Of a stretch of 64,000 nucleotides of DNA, positions 46,843 through 55,993 are shown in pieces. The notes beneath the pieces were generated by a model. It searched no databases and had not been told where the DNA came from. It was given only the letters and a program-made list of their open reading frames with translations. The stretch covers positions 14,279,001 through 14,343,000 of the forward strand of contig NC_090295.1 of the NCBI RefSeq assembly GCF_037392515.1, in the 5' to 3' direction. The first letter of the stretch is position 1; each line of letters opens with the position of its first letter. This DNA comes from Haliotis asinina. Taxonomy: Eukaryota > Mollusca > Gastropoda > Lepetellida > Haliotidae. Both the position numbers and the translations under genes were made by a program.

Positions 46843-47196
46843 TTGTCACGAGGGAAGAGTGCAGAGAAAAGGAACAGCCAGGTGTGCGAGAAAGGATGGA
46901 GACCGCACAACAGTTTAATGAAAAGATAACTTTCTCGGCACTTGTGCGCGTGCTTCTTGAACACCAGACTGTCCCTTTCTCTGAACGCCTCCCTCGTAAC
47001 AAATTGTGAACTGGGCAAATATTTTAATGATAGTTTCTTAAACAACTTGTTTATTTTTAGGACAAAGATTCTACAAAAACCTCACAGAGTTGGTACGATG
47101 TTTTTATTATGACCAGCGTTTCATTGAGTATGCTATGTTTAATAGTTTTCTAGTTAGATTGCAATTCATCAGTCTGCTTTTGAACCAAACGGGCTA
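46843..47196. repeat. Block shared with the GalNAc-transferase upstream region, partly inverted
   Basis: 46972-47196 matches 19128-19342 directly; 46843-46962 matches 19032-19155 as its reverse complement. As a result 'ttgtcacgagggaagagtgc' on the left and 'cgcctccctcgtaacaa' on the right form an inverted pair absent from the other copy. The block ends about 377 bp before the TLR start codon. Confidence 0.75.
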
Positions 47197-47572
47197 TAGT
47201 TCTACTGCTTGACAAGTATAAGATGAACCATGACCTGACAAATGACCCCAATTTGCATACATGGGGACGCCCTGCAGAACATCCCATTTGAAACAACAGG
47301 GAAACAGGTTGTCGTCTAAATATTGAAGAGTTCAATTTCCATGTGCGAATCGTGACTTGCTGAACTAAATGGCTCTACGAGACCCATGTTAAACAGTAGC
47401 GGTATTGATTTCATGCCACGGTCAGCATGTATTGCACGTGTTTAATCACCAATCTACCCGTAGCAACCAAGTGTATTCGTCCAGATTACCTGCCAAGCCT
47501 GCTTATCACAAACGCGTTCACTGCGCTGGCTCATCTAATACTTCTCAAGCACTAACATCTTCGGCGGGTATT

Positions 47573-48577
47573 ATGTTTAATAGTGTTTGCTTATTTGCAG
47601 TTATATTCGCGATTCTCATCATTGGGGAGAGCACACATCACAAAGAGACTGAGGCAGGTCTTCAGAAGATATCATGTTCCCCATGCTACTGCAACACGGC
47701 AACTGACGGGGATATCCACGCAGATTGTTCAAACAAACATTTGGACAAAATACCATCCTCACTTCCATCAAATGTCACACATCTGACGATGACAAATAAC
47801 CTCTTGACTAAACTCTCACGTGACTTACATCGATTCTCCCATTTAAAAGATCTGGATTTGTCAAAGAATAACATTATCAGTTTAAATGATAGCTTTAAAG
47901 GAGTTGTAACATTGCTGAGTCTAAATCTCCACGGCAACCAACTCACTTTGGAAAAGGCCACATATCCGAAAGGAGTGTTTAAAGATTTGAAGAAACTTAA
48001 ATCCCTCGATATAAGTAATAACACAGTGGTCACGAATTCGTCGTACCCTGATGACAGTCTTGGAGATCTCGTCTCTCTGCAGAAGTTGGTGGTGGATGGA
48101 CTCGAGAACTGCGCCTTTGGACAAGGATTTGCCAGATTAAGGAACCTGAGAACATTGAACATATCAGGCCAAAGGGGGTATTGTTCCATCAATCGTTTGT
48201 TAAATACGTCTTTTGTCCACACACCTTACCTTGAAAAACTAAATATAAGTAAATGCCAAATAACAGATATTGATGTTGGTTCGTTTCTTCCTTTGAGAAA
48301 CATTGACACATTAGACATGTCAGAGAATAATCGTCTAGGATTTAAGACATTTGGTGACTCTATGTATGGCCTTGTGAACTCTTCTTTAAGAGTACTTATG
48401 CTGAATCAAATTATGAGCATTTATGACATCGGTGTCCAAATACAGTGGACTCATTTCCGTTTCCTCACCGAAATACATGTTGAGGAGATTTATCTTGACT
48501 GCAACAAAATTGAGACCATAGAGGACACCGTTTTGCATACTTTACGTTCAGTTGAAGTCATCTCCTTGAAGAATAAC
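47573..48577 (+). pseudogene. Toll-like receptor, 5' part (signal peptide, LRRNT, first LRRs)
   Basis: TLRs are type I membrane receptors that recruit TIR adaptors such as MyD88. The ATG at 47573 begins a signal peptide (MFNSVCLFAVIFAILII), then a Cys-rich LRR N-cap (CSPCYCN..DIHADCSNKHLDKIP), then about eight LRRs with LxxLDLSxN/LxxLNISxC patterns. The reading stops abruptly inside an LRR (VISLKNN) at the target duplication ATAAC (48573-48577), where the retrotransposon begins; translation would add four element-encoded residues and stop. The upstream open frame from 47405 lacks an ATG. The 3' part resumes at 55994 in frame. The coding sequence appears to be a single exon, as is common for mollusc TLRs. 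Confidence 0.92.
48573..48577. other. Target site duplication, left copy (ATAAC)
   Basis: ATAAC immediately precedes the 5' LTR and is repeated at 55989-55993 right after the 3' LTR. Five bp is typical for Ty3/gypsy integrase. Confidence 0.95.
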
Positions 48578-49789
48578 TGTCAAGATCACAGATGATTTCG
48601 TTTATATAATTAGTTTATGGTACTGTAAATAGATGTAGTATGGTATTGTTAGAGTGTGTTATATATTGTTGGGAGTTGTTGTTAGATTATGTTCGGTAAT
48701 ACTATGGGAACAGGGTTATGTTCAGGGAAGCGTGACCAGGTATGGCCAGAGAGCTGGGGTGTTAATTTGTAAACAATAGAGAGGTGTTGAGTAGCTTGGG
48801 TATGGGAGGTCAATATAAATAGTGAGGAAGGGTAGTAATCTGGACAGTCAGCCAGAATCACCACTGTGTTCACCTGTATGGGTTCAACTTTTGTATGGGA
48901 TTGCATCTCACGCTGGCTGGCGTAAGTTTTTATTATCATTATTACTTTTGTATTTATTGATTGAGTAGATGTAGCAAGAAATTGTTTAACTGATGTAGTA
49001 TTTCTAGATATATGTGTACATTGTAACACTATATAGCCACAAAGCCATTCAAAATTTGAATGTTATTGTTCCACAAAAACTGTTCCACTTTCAAATATGT
49101 AAATCGGAGTAAAGTACATGCATAAAGTATAAGACATTGACACATGTCTTAATGAGTAACTGTAGTTACTTATATTGTATTGTAGTGTCCCGGAACTGGC
49201 CGGTTATCCTTAAAGTAAGGAGAGGGGTATTATCTCCGCCTGTAAGGAGACAGACAAGAGTCTTCCCTGTTGTACAAGGAGCATGTATCTCCTAGTAATG
49301 TGAGATGTGGATGGCACAGCCATCAACCATTACACAGGCCCCTTAAACTCCGTGAGGGAAACCATCGCCTGGGTGTGAGGGATACCACACAAATACCATG
49401 ACGTCACCAAGTGGAACCAAAGTGCACTGACATTCTGATTACATTGTAAAGAGAAAGTGTTCTCTCTGAGTGGCTAATTCCTTTATTGTTATTTAGTTCA
49501 ATTGTTTAGTTTCTGATTGGGATTATATGTAATCATTATCTATATTAGTGAGGGTATTAGGATTTTAGTGTAGTTAGTAGTAGTAGTAGTAGTAGTATTA
49601 GAACTTTAGCAATATAAGTGGTAGACAGAACTGTATATGTAGCTAGGTTAGGTAATTAGATTAGTTAGTTGTATTTGCACCTGTAGAATTAGTTTAGTAT
49701 AGGTATTGGGGTTACTTATATCTTAAGGGGAGGAATAAAGTTTTGCAAAACAAACTATTCTTCTGTTGTGGTTACTTTGGTATGTGACA
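48578..49789 (+). repeat. 5' LTR
   Basis: TGTCAAGATCAC to GGTATGTGACA, 1212 bp. It has TATAAATA at 48814-48821 (probable promoter) and AATAAA at 49734-49739 near the 3' end, plus a short (TAG)n run near 49570-49600. The minus-strand ORF at 48682-49029 repeats exactly in the other LTR and is not a gene. Confidence 0.96.
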
Positions 49790-49792
49790 TTT

Positions 49793-49810
49793 TGGTGGCA
49801 GCGGTGGGAT
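49793..49810 (+). promoter_or_regulatory. Primer binding site, tRNA-Leu type
   Basis: TGGTGGCAGCGGTGGGAT, three bases after the 5' LTR, is complementary over 18 nt to the 3' end of eukaryotic tRNA-Leu (acceptor ...CCCACCGCTGCCA plus CCA) as I know it. Confidence 0.85.
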
Positions 49811-50148
49811 AATTAGATTATTTGTCACTATCAAAGGGAACCCTAGTTGTGTTCTGTAGCGCATTTGATGTAGCGTTGTTGATTGTATATCGCTGCAGAA
49901 TCTTTGTGTCCATAAAGAAGGGTTAGAACATACGGCACCACTTCTGCGTCCTTGAGTGTATGATTTGGAATTCAAGGGTGGAGGGTGTATTGTGGTTATT
50001 GGTCAGTTAAGGCCATTGGCTCGTCGTGAACATTTTGAACATTGGGATATATGGGAAATCACCTCCGGTTTTATTCTTGGTAGGATCCCTATTTATTCCA
50101 GACAGTTTGACTTTTTGTGTACCCTGCTTTGCCCTCATACAGACAATT

Positions 50149-53100
50149 ATGGACATTGACAAACTTATCAAACTGGGTCAGAGTTTAGGGTATGAGAAAG
50201 ATGATTTGAGAGTGTTTGTGAAAGAGCAAATGGAGTTGGAGAATGAGAAAGAAAAGGACAGGCTCGAACGGGAGGAAAGAGCTAGGGAGCGGGAGATTAA
50301 AAAGTTAGAACTGGAGGAAAGAAAGGAGAAAGAAAGGTTAGAATGGGAACGAGAGAGAGAACGATTAGAATTGGAGAAAGAAAAGTGTAAAATACAGTCA
50401 AATGAAAGAATAGAACTAGCCAAGTTAGAAAAGAGTGCGGCAGGAAATCAAGAAGGGCAGGTAGGAGAGAATAGATCGGCAGCCATTCCCAAGATGCCTA
50501 AAATGCCTCCATTTGACGACCACAATGACAATATTGATGCATATCTGCAAAGGTTTGAACGTGTAGCTACAGCGCAAGGCTGGGACCCGTCCCATTGGGC
50601 AGCTTACCTGTGTACTCTGCTGAAAGGTAAGGCTTTAGAAGTATACTCCCGGTTAAATGCCTTTGAGGCTGAAAATTACAATGCAGTTAAAACTGCATTA
50701 CTTAAACGCTATGAAATGACTGAGGATGGATTCCATCAGAAATTTAGGACTGCTAAAACTGAAACAGGTGAGATTTTCACACAATTTGTAGTTAGAATTG
50801 AGAACTATTTCAACAGATGGATTGAACTAAGTGGTACACAAAAGACGTTCGAAGGTGTGAGAGATTTGCTGCTGCGTGAACAGATTTTGAATGTGACTGG
50901 AAGGGATCTGGGTATATTCTTGAGAGAGAGAAAGCCAAAAGACGCGATGGAAATGGCTAGACTAGCAGAGCAATTTATAGAAGCTAGAGGTACGAGTCAT
51001 GGAAGATACAATAGACCAGTTATTCCAGGTCAAACTGACAAGCAGGTTTCCAAAGGGAAAATAGTCGAGGGTAGCGCATCAGGTAAACATGGTACTTGTT
51101 CCAAACAATTTGTTCCTATTAAGGAAAGGACATGTTACAACTGCAATCAAACTGGGCATTTGGCAGCACAGTGCAAGAAACCCAAGTTTAAAGTGGCAAG
51201 TATCCAGGTGAGTGAAGACAACACAAACATGTCTCTAATACATCCAGATAACACAAAAGTAGAGCCCTGCATACATGAAGTTCTAGATGGTGATGCAGCA
51301 ACTTCAGAGGAGGTTACTAAAGCAGATGTAGCCTCAGGGAGTGTGCTTACCAAAGATCACCGCATGCCATTTTATCAAGGAAAGGTAAACGACACTCCAG
51401 TAGATGTGCTTAGAGACACGGGATGTAACGGTGTAATAGTGAGGAGGTCAATGGTAAAAGATGCATGTTTGACTTCAGAAACACAATCTTGTAAATTAGC
51501 AGATAGCAGGATCTTGACACTTCCGGTAGCATGGATTACTGTAAATACGCCCTTTTACACGGGTATGGTGAGAGCAGCATGTATGGACACACCAATCTGT
51601 GACTTAATATTAGGCAATATTCCCGGAGTTAGAGAGCCAGGAGATCCAGACTTGATGTGGGATAAGCAGGACATTAAAACAGTAGGTGCTGTAGAGACAA
51701 GGAGCCAGAGAAGAGTACGCCAAGTAGGCATGGAACCCTTGAAGACATTGGAACCTGTTGGGTTGACACTGAGTCGAGGTGAGTTCGTATCCCTACAACA
51801 TCAGGATTCAAGTCTGAACAAAATAAGAAAATTAGTGGAAGAAGGTAAGATTAGGGACACCCGACATAGTACTTCCTCTTACTTTGTGGAGAATGATATG
51901 CTGTATAGGAAGCATACTTCCAATAAAATGGACAATGGTAAACAAGTTGTACAGGCAGTAGTACCGGTTGGATTGCGCACACAGGTAATGAAGATATGTC
52001 ATGAAGCACTGATGGGTGGACATCTTGGAATCAAGAAGACTCTAGATAGGGTAATCTCACAGTTTTATTGGCCAGGAGTAATTGGTGATGTCAGAAGACA
52101 TGTTCAGTCTTGTGATATTTGTCAACGTACCATGCCGAAGGGAAAGGTAAGGAAAATACCACTGGGACAAATGCCATTAATTGAAGTGCCATTTGAGAGG
52201 GTAGCTGTTGATTTGATTGGTCCATTGTATCCTGTCACAGACAAGGGTAATAGGTATATACTGACGGTGGTTGATTATGCAACACGATACCCAGAAGCAG
52301 TAGCTTTACCCAGAGTAGAGACGGAATATGTTGCCGAAGCTCTGTTCGAGATATTCAGTAGGGTTGGTATCCCCAAGGAGATATTAACAGACATGGGAGC
52401 CCAGTTCACGTCAGGCGTGATGAAGGAGGTAAGTAGACTATTGTCCATACATCAGCTTACTACTTCCCCTTATCATCCAATGTGCAATGGCCTAGTGGAG
52501 AAGTTCAATGGAACCTTGAAGACGATGCTGAAACGGATGTGTGCAGAACGACCAAATGACTGGGACAGGTATGTACCTGCTTTGTTATTTGCTTACCGAG
52601 AGGTACCTCAAGAGAGTTTGGGTTTTGCCCCATTTGAACTCTTATATGGACGCACTGTGAGAGGACCAGTACAGATTCTGAGGGAAATCTGGACAAGAGA
52701 TATACCAAATCCAGAGGTAAGAACCACATATGAGTATGTGCTAGATCTTCAAAACCGTCTTGAGGAGACTATTCACGTAGCACAGCAAGAACTTCAAAAG
52801 AAAGCATGTAAATACAAAAAGTTCTTTGATGTGAAGTCCAAGCCAAGAAAAATGAAGGTTGGTGATAAAGTATTAATTCTGTTGCCCACTGATTCAAACA
52901 AACTGTTGCTGCAGTGGAAAGGGCCATATGAAATACTGGATACCTTTGGCATTGGCAATTACAGAATACAGGTTGGTAACAAGATTAAAACCTATCATGC
53001 CAATCTACTGAAAAGGTACATTGAGAGAGAGGAGGTCAAGGACACAGCTGTATGTGACGTCAGCATAGCTCAACTTGTGCATGTCAGTGCTGGTCTGGTG

Positions 53101-54570
53101 GATGTCAAGGCTGAAGAGGTGAGTATGTTAGACATAGCTTCACCTTCTTTAGTTTCTAAGGAAACGTATCAGGATGTAGACATTTCTGAAGATTTGACAG
53201 AGGAGCAACAAAATGATGTGAAGGAGCTCATAAGTGAATTCAAAGATGTACTGAGTGATTTACCAGGGAAGGTAGATTGTATGGAATATAAGATCAAGCT
53301 GACATGTAATGAGCCTATACGATCCAAGCCCTATCCACTTCCTCATCATATGAGAGATGTTGTAGCTAAGGAGATACAGCTAATGTTAGACATGGGGGTG
53401 ATAGAACCTTCTCAGTCACCATATGCATCCCCCATTGTACTTGTGAAGAAGCCTGACTCGACTTACAGATTTTGTACCGATTTTCGCAAACTGAATCAGG
53501 TGACCGTATTTGATGCCGAACCAATTCCATTAGCTGATTCCATCTTTGCACGGTTACGGAACTGTAAATATCTTACCAAAATTGATGTAAGCAAAGCATA
53601 TTGGCAGATTCCAATGGAAGAGAGTAGCAAAGAACTGACAGCATTTATAACTCCTGATGGATTATACCAATGGAAGGTGATGCCATTTGGAGTAGTTAAT
53701 GCACCTGCAGTATTTTCCCGACTGATGAGACAAGTATTGCACAACATACCAAATACAGACAACTTCATAGACGACATCATAGAAGGAACTGAGAACTGGT
53801 CACACCACATGGTAAGTCTGAGAGCAATATTTACGAGGTTAAGACAATTCCATCTTACAGCTCGACCTTCAAAGGTAAAAGTGGGATATAAACATCTGGA
53901 CTTTTTAGGGCACAAGGTGGGTAGTGGTCTAATTCGACCAGAAGGTAAGAATGTAGAAAAGATCCTAAATGTGGAGCGACCTCAAACCAAGAAACAAGTG
54001 AGAGCGTTGTTGGGACTGACCGGGTACTACCGGAAATTTATCCCAAACTATGCAGCCATAGCAGTTCCGTTAACTGATCTCACAAAGAAAGGAAAGCCAA
54101 ACAAGGTAATATGGACAGAAAGCCAGGAATTAGCTTTCACTACGTTAAGAACCCATATGTCAAGTTTTCCTATCTTGAAACTACCCGACTTGAAGAAACC
54201 ATTCTTGGTAAGAACAGACGCTTCTGACGTTGGAATCGGAGCTGTACTGCTACAAGAACAGGAAGGTGAGCGATTTCCAATATTGTTTGTGAGTCGGAAG
54301 TTAGTAGATCGTGAGAGAGCGTATTCTACAATAGAAAAAGAGTGTTTGGCTATTGTGTGGGCAATACAGAAGTTAGAAAGATATCTGTATGGGAGAGAAT
54401 TTATTTTGGAGACTGACCATCAGCCCTTAATATGGATGACCAAGGCAAAAATGACCAATGGACGAGTGATGAGGTGGGCCCTGACTTTGCAACCCTACAG
54501 ATTTCTAATTCGTGCAATCAAAGGAAGTGAGAATGTTGGGGCTGATCTCTTGAGCCGGTGTTCACCCTAG
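50149..54570 (+). CDS. Gag-Pol polyprotein of the Gmr1-like retrotransposon
   Basis: 1473 codons with no internal stop or frameshift. The start is the first in-frame ATG; the open frame extends upstream to 50026 without an ATG. Order by residue: Lys/Glu/Arg-rich coiled coil about 20-95; Gag helical domain about 115-280; CCHC knuckle 329-342 (CYNCNQTGHLAAQC); protease with D423-T-G; integrase zinc site H618, H625, C655, C658; integrase core D688, D748, E784 (35 residues between the last two); GPY/F module (WKGPYEI...YHANLLKRYI); reverse transcriptase with FIDD (D1208, D1209); RNase H from about D1357 (RTDASDVGIGA, TDHQPL). All catalytic residues are present. Gag and Pol share one frame, so their ratio must be set without a programmed frameshift here. 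It encodes particle, processing, integration and reverse transcription functions. Confidence 0.95.
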   Translation: MDIDKLIKLGQSLGYEKDDLRVFVKEQMELENEKEKDRLEREERAREREIKKLELEERKEKERLEWERERERLELEKEKCKIQSNERIELAKLEKSAAGNQEGQVGENRSAAIPKMPKMPPFDDHNDNIDAYLQRFERVATAQGWDPSHWAAYLCTLLKGKALEVYSRLNAFEAENYNAVKTALLKRYEMTEDGFHQKFRTAKTETGEIFTQFVVRIENYFNRWIELSGTQKTFEGVRDLLLREQILNVTGRDLGIFLRERKPKDAMEMARLAEQFIEARGTSHGRYNRPVIPGQTDKQVSKGKIVEGSASGKHGTCSKQFVPIKERTCYNCNQTGHLAAQCKKPKFKVASIQVSEDNTNMSLIHPDNTKVEPCIHEVLDGDAATSEEVTKADVASGSVLTKDHRMPFYQGKVNDTPVDVLRDTGCNGVIVRRSMVKDACLTSETQSCKLADSRILTLPVAWITVNTPFYTGMVRAACMDTPICDLILGNIPGVREPGDPDLMWDKQDIKTVGAVETRSQRRVRQVGMEPLKTLEPVGLTLSRGEFVSLQHQDSSLNKIRKLVEEGKIRDTRHSTSSYFVENDMLYRKHTSNKMDNGKQVVQAVVPVGLRTQVMKICHEALMGGHLGIKKTLDRVISQFYWPGVIGDVRRHVQSCDICQRTMPKGKVRKIPLGQMPLIEVPFERVAVDLIGPLYPVTDKGNRYILTVVDYATRYPEAVALPRVETEYVAEALFEIFSRVGIPKEILTDMGAQFTSGVMKEVSRLLSIHQLTTSPYHPMCNGLVEKFNGTLKTMLKRMCAERPNDWDRYVPALLFAYREVPQESLGFAPFELLYGRTVRGPVQILREIWTRDIPNPEVRTTYEYVLDLQNRLEETIHVAQQELQKKACKYKKFFDVKSKPRKMKVGDKVLILLPTDSNKLLLQWKGPYEILDTFGIGNYRIQVGNKIKTYHANLLKRYIEREEVKDTAVCDVSIAQLVHVSAGLVDVKAEEVSMLDIASPSLVSKETYQDVDISEDLTEEQQNDVKELISEFKDVLSDLPGKVDCMEYKIKLTCNEPIRSKPYPLPHHMRDVVAKEIQLMLDMGVIEPSQSPYASPIVLVKKPDSTYRFCTDFRKLNQVTVFDAEPIPLADSIFARLRNCKYLTKIDVSKAYWQIPMEESSKELTAFITPDGLYQWKVMPFGVVNAPAVFSRLMRQVLHNIPNTDNFIDDIIEGTENWSHHMVSLRAIFTRLRQFHLTARPSKVKVGYKHLDFLGHKVGSGLIRPEGKNVEKILNVERPQTKKQVRALLGLTGYYRKFIPNYAAIAVPLTDLTKKGKPNKVIWTESQELAFTTLRTHMSSFPILKLPDLKKPFLVRTDASDVGIGAVLLQEQEGERFPILFVSRKLVDRERAYSTIEKECLAIVWAIQKLERYLYGREFILETDHQPLIWMTKAKMTNGRVMRWALTLQPYRFLIRAIKGSENVGADLLSRCSP

Positions 54571-54762
54571 TCATACTATGTGTATGGCAGTGTGTAAATA
54601 ATGTACTCTCTGCATATCCAGATTATTTGTCAGCAGTTATTTCTTATGTATTACTGTGCTATTGTACATTTAGACAATTGTGTTTTATGATATTTATGCA
54701 TTAAAACAAACTTAAATGTGATCTTGAGTGTAATATATAATTGTACTTGTGTACAATTACTT

Positions 54763-54773
54763 GAAGAGGGGAG
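54763..54773 (+). promoter_or_regulatory. Polypurine tract
   Basis: GAAGAGGGGAG lies three bases before the 3' LTR start at 54777 and would prime plus-strand synthesis. Confidence 0.85.
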
Positions 54774-54776
54774 TGA

Positions 54777-55988
54777 TGTCAAGATCACAGATGATTTCGT
54801 TTATATAATTAGTTTATGGTACTGTAAATAGATGTAGTATGGTATTGTTAGAGTGTGTTATATATTGTTGGGAGTTGTTGTTAGATTATGTTCGGTAATA
54901 CTATGGGAACAGGGTTATGTTCAGGGAAGCGTGACCAGGTATGGCCAGAGAGCTGGGGTGTTAATTTGTAAACAATAGAGAGGTGTTGAGTAGCTTGGGT
55001 ATGGGAGGTCAATATAAATAGTGAGGAAGGGTAGTAATCTGGACAGTCAGCCAGAATCACCACTGTGTTCACCTGTATGGGTTCAACTTTTGTATGGGAT
55101 TGCATCTCACGCTGGCTGGCGTAAGTTTTTATTATCATTATTACTTTTGTATTTATTGATTGAGTAGATGTAGCAAGAAATTGTTTAACTGATGTAGTAT
55201 TTCTAGATATATGTGTACATTGTAACACTATATAGCCACAAAGCCATTCAAAATTTGAATGTTATTGTTCCACAAAAACTGTTCCACTTTCAAATATGTA
55301 AATCGGAGTAAAGTACATGCATAAAGTATAAGACATTGACACATGTCTTAATGAGTAACTGTAGTTACTTATATTGTATTGTAGTGTCCCGGAACTGGCC
55401 GGTTATCCTTAAAGTAAGGAGAGGGGTATTATCTCCGCCTGTAAGGAGACAGACAAGAGTCTTCCCTGTTGTACAAGGAGCATGTATCTCCTAGTAATGT
55501 GAGATGTGGATGGCACAGCCATCAACCATTACACAGGCCCCTTAAACTCCGTGAGGGAAACCATCGCCTGGGTGTGAGGGATACCACACAAATACCATGA
55601 CGTCACCAAGTGGAACCAAAGTGCACTGACATTCTGATTACATTGTAAAGAGAAAGTGTTCTCTCTGAGTGGCTAATTCCTTTATTGTTATTTAGTTCAA
55701 TTGTTTAGTTTCTGATTGGGATTATATGTAATCATTATCTATATTAGTGAGGGTATTAGGATTTTAGTGTAGTTAGTAGTAGTAGTAGTAGTAGTATTAG
55801 AACTTTAGCAATATAAGTGGTAGACAGAACTGTATATGTAGCTAGGTTAGGTAATTAGATTAGTTAGTTGTATTTGCACCTGTAGAATTAGTTTAGTATA
55901 GGTATTGGGGTTACTTATATCTTAAGGGGAGGAATAAAGTTTTGCAAAACAAACTATTCTTCTGTTGTGGTTACTTTGGTATGTGACA
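54777..55988 (+). repeat. 3' LTR
   Basis: 1212 bp, same as the 5' LTR by inspection, ending TGTGACA. Its AATAAA is at 55933-55938. Confidence 0.96.
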
Positions 55989-55993
55989 ATAAC
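55989..55993. other. Target site duplication, right copy (ATAAC)
   Basis: Identical to 48573-48577; the TLR reading resumes directly after it with AAT CTG CAG. Confidence 0.95.

Larger units (their letters stand above)
48578..55988 (+). mobile_element. Complete Ty3/gypsy-type LTR retrotransposon with Gmr1-like pol order
   Basis: 7411 bp: 1212-bp LTRs (48578-49789 and 54777-55988) starting TG and ending CA, a primer binding site, one gag-pol ORF (50149-54570), a purine tract, and a 5-bp target duplication. I compared the LTRs by eye and found no difference; the offset stays 6199 bp throughout, so there are no indels. This implies a very recent insertion and probably a live family. The domain order Gag-PR-INT-RT-RH puts integrase before reverse transcriptase, known in Ty1/copia and in the Gmr1 lineage of Ty3/gypsy, while RT and INT themselves look gypsy-like (GPY/F module, H2C2). 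No envelope gene. It lies sense to and inside a TLR exon. Confidence 0.96.

Noticed and set aside
48682-49029. 115-codon minus-strand ORF, repeated at 54881-55228
   Set aside because: It lies antisense inside both LTRs and repeats only because the LTRs are identical.
50026-50148. Upstream extension of the gag-pol frame
   Set aside because: It has no ATG; the first in-frame ATG is at 50149 and the residues before it do not look like Gag.
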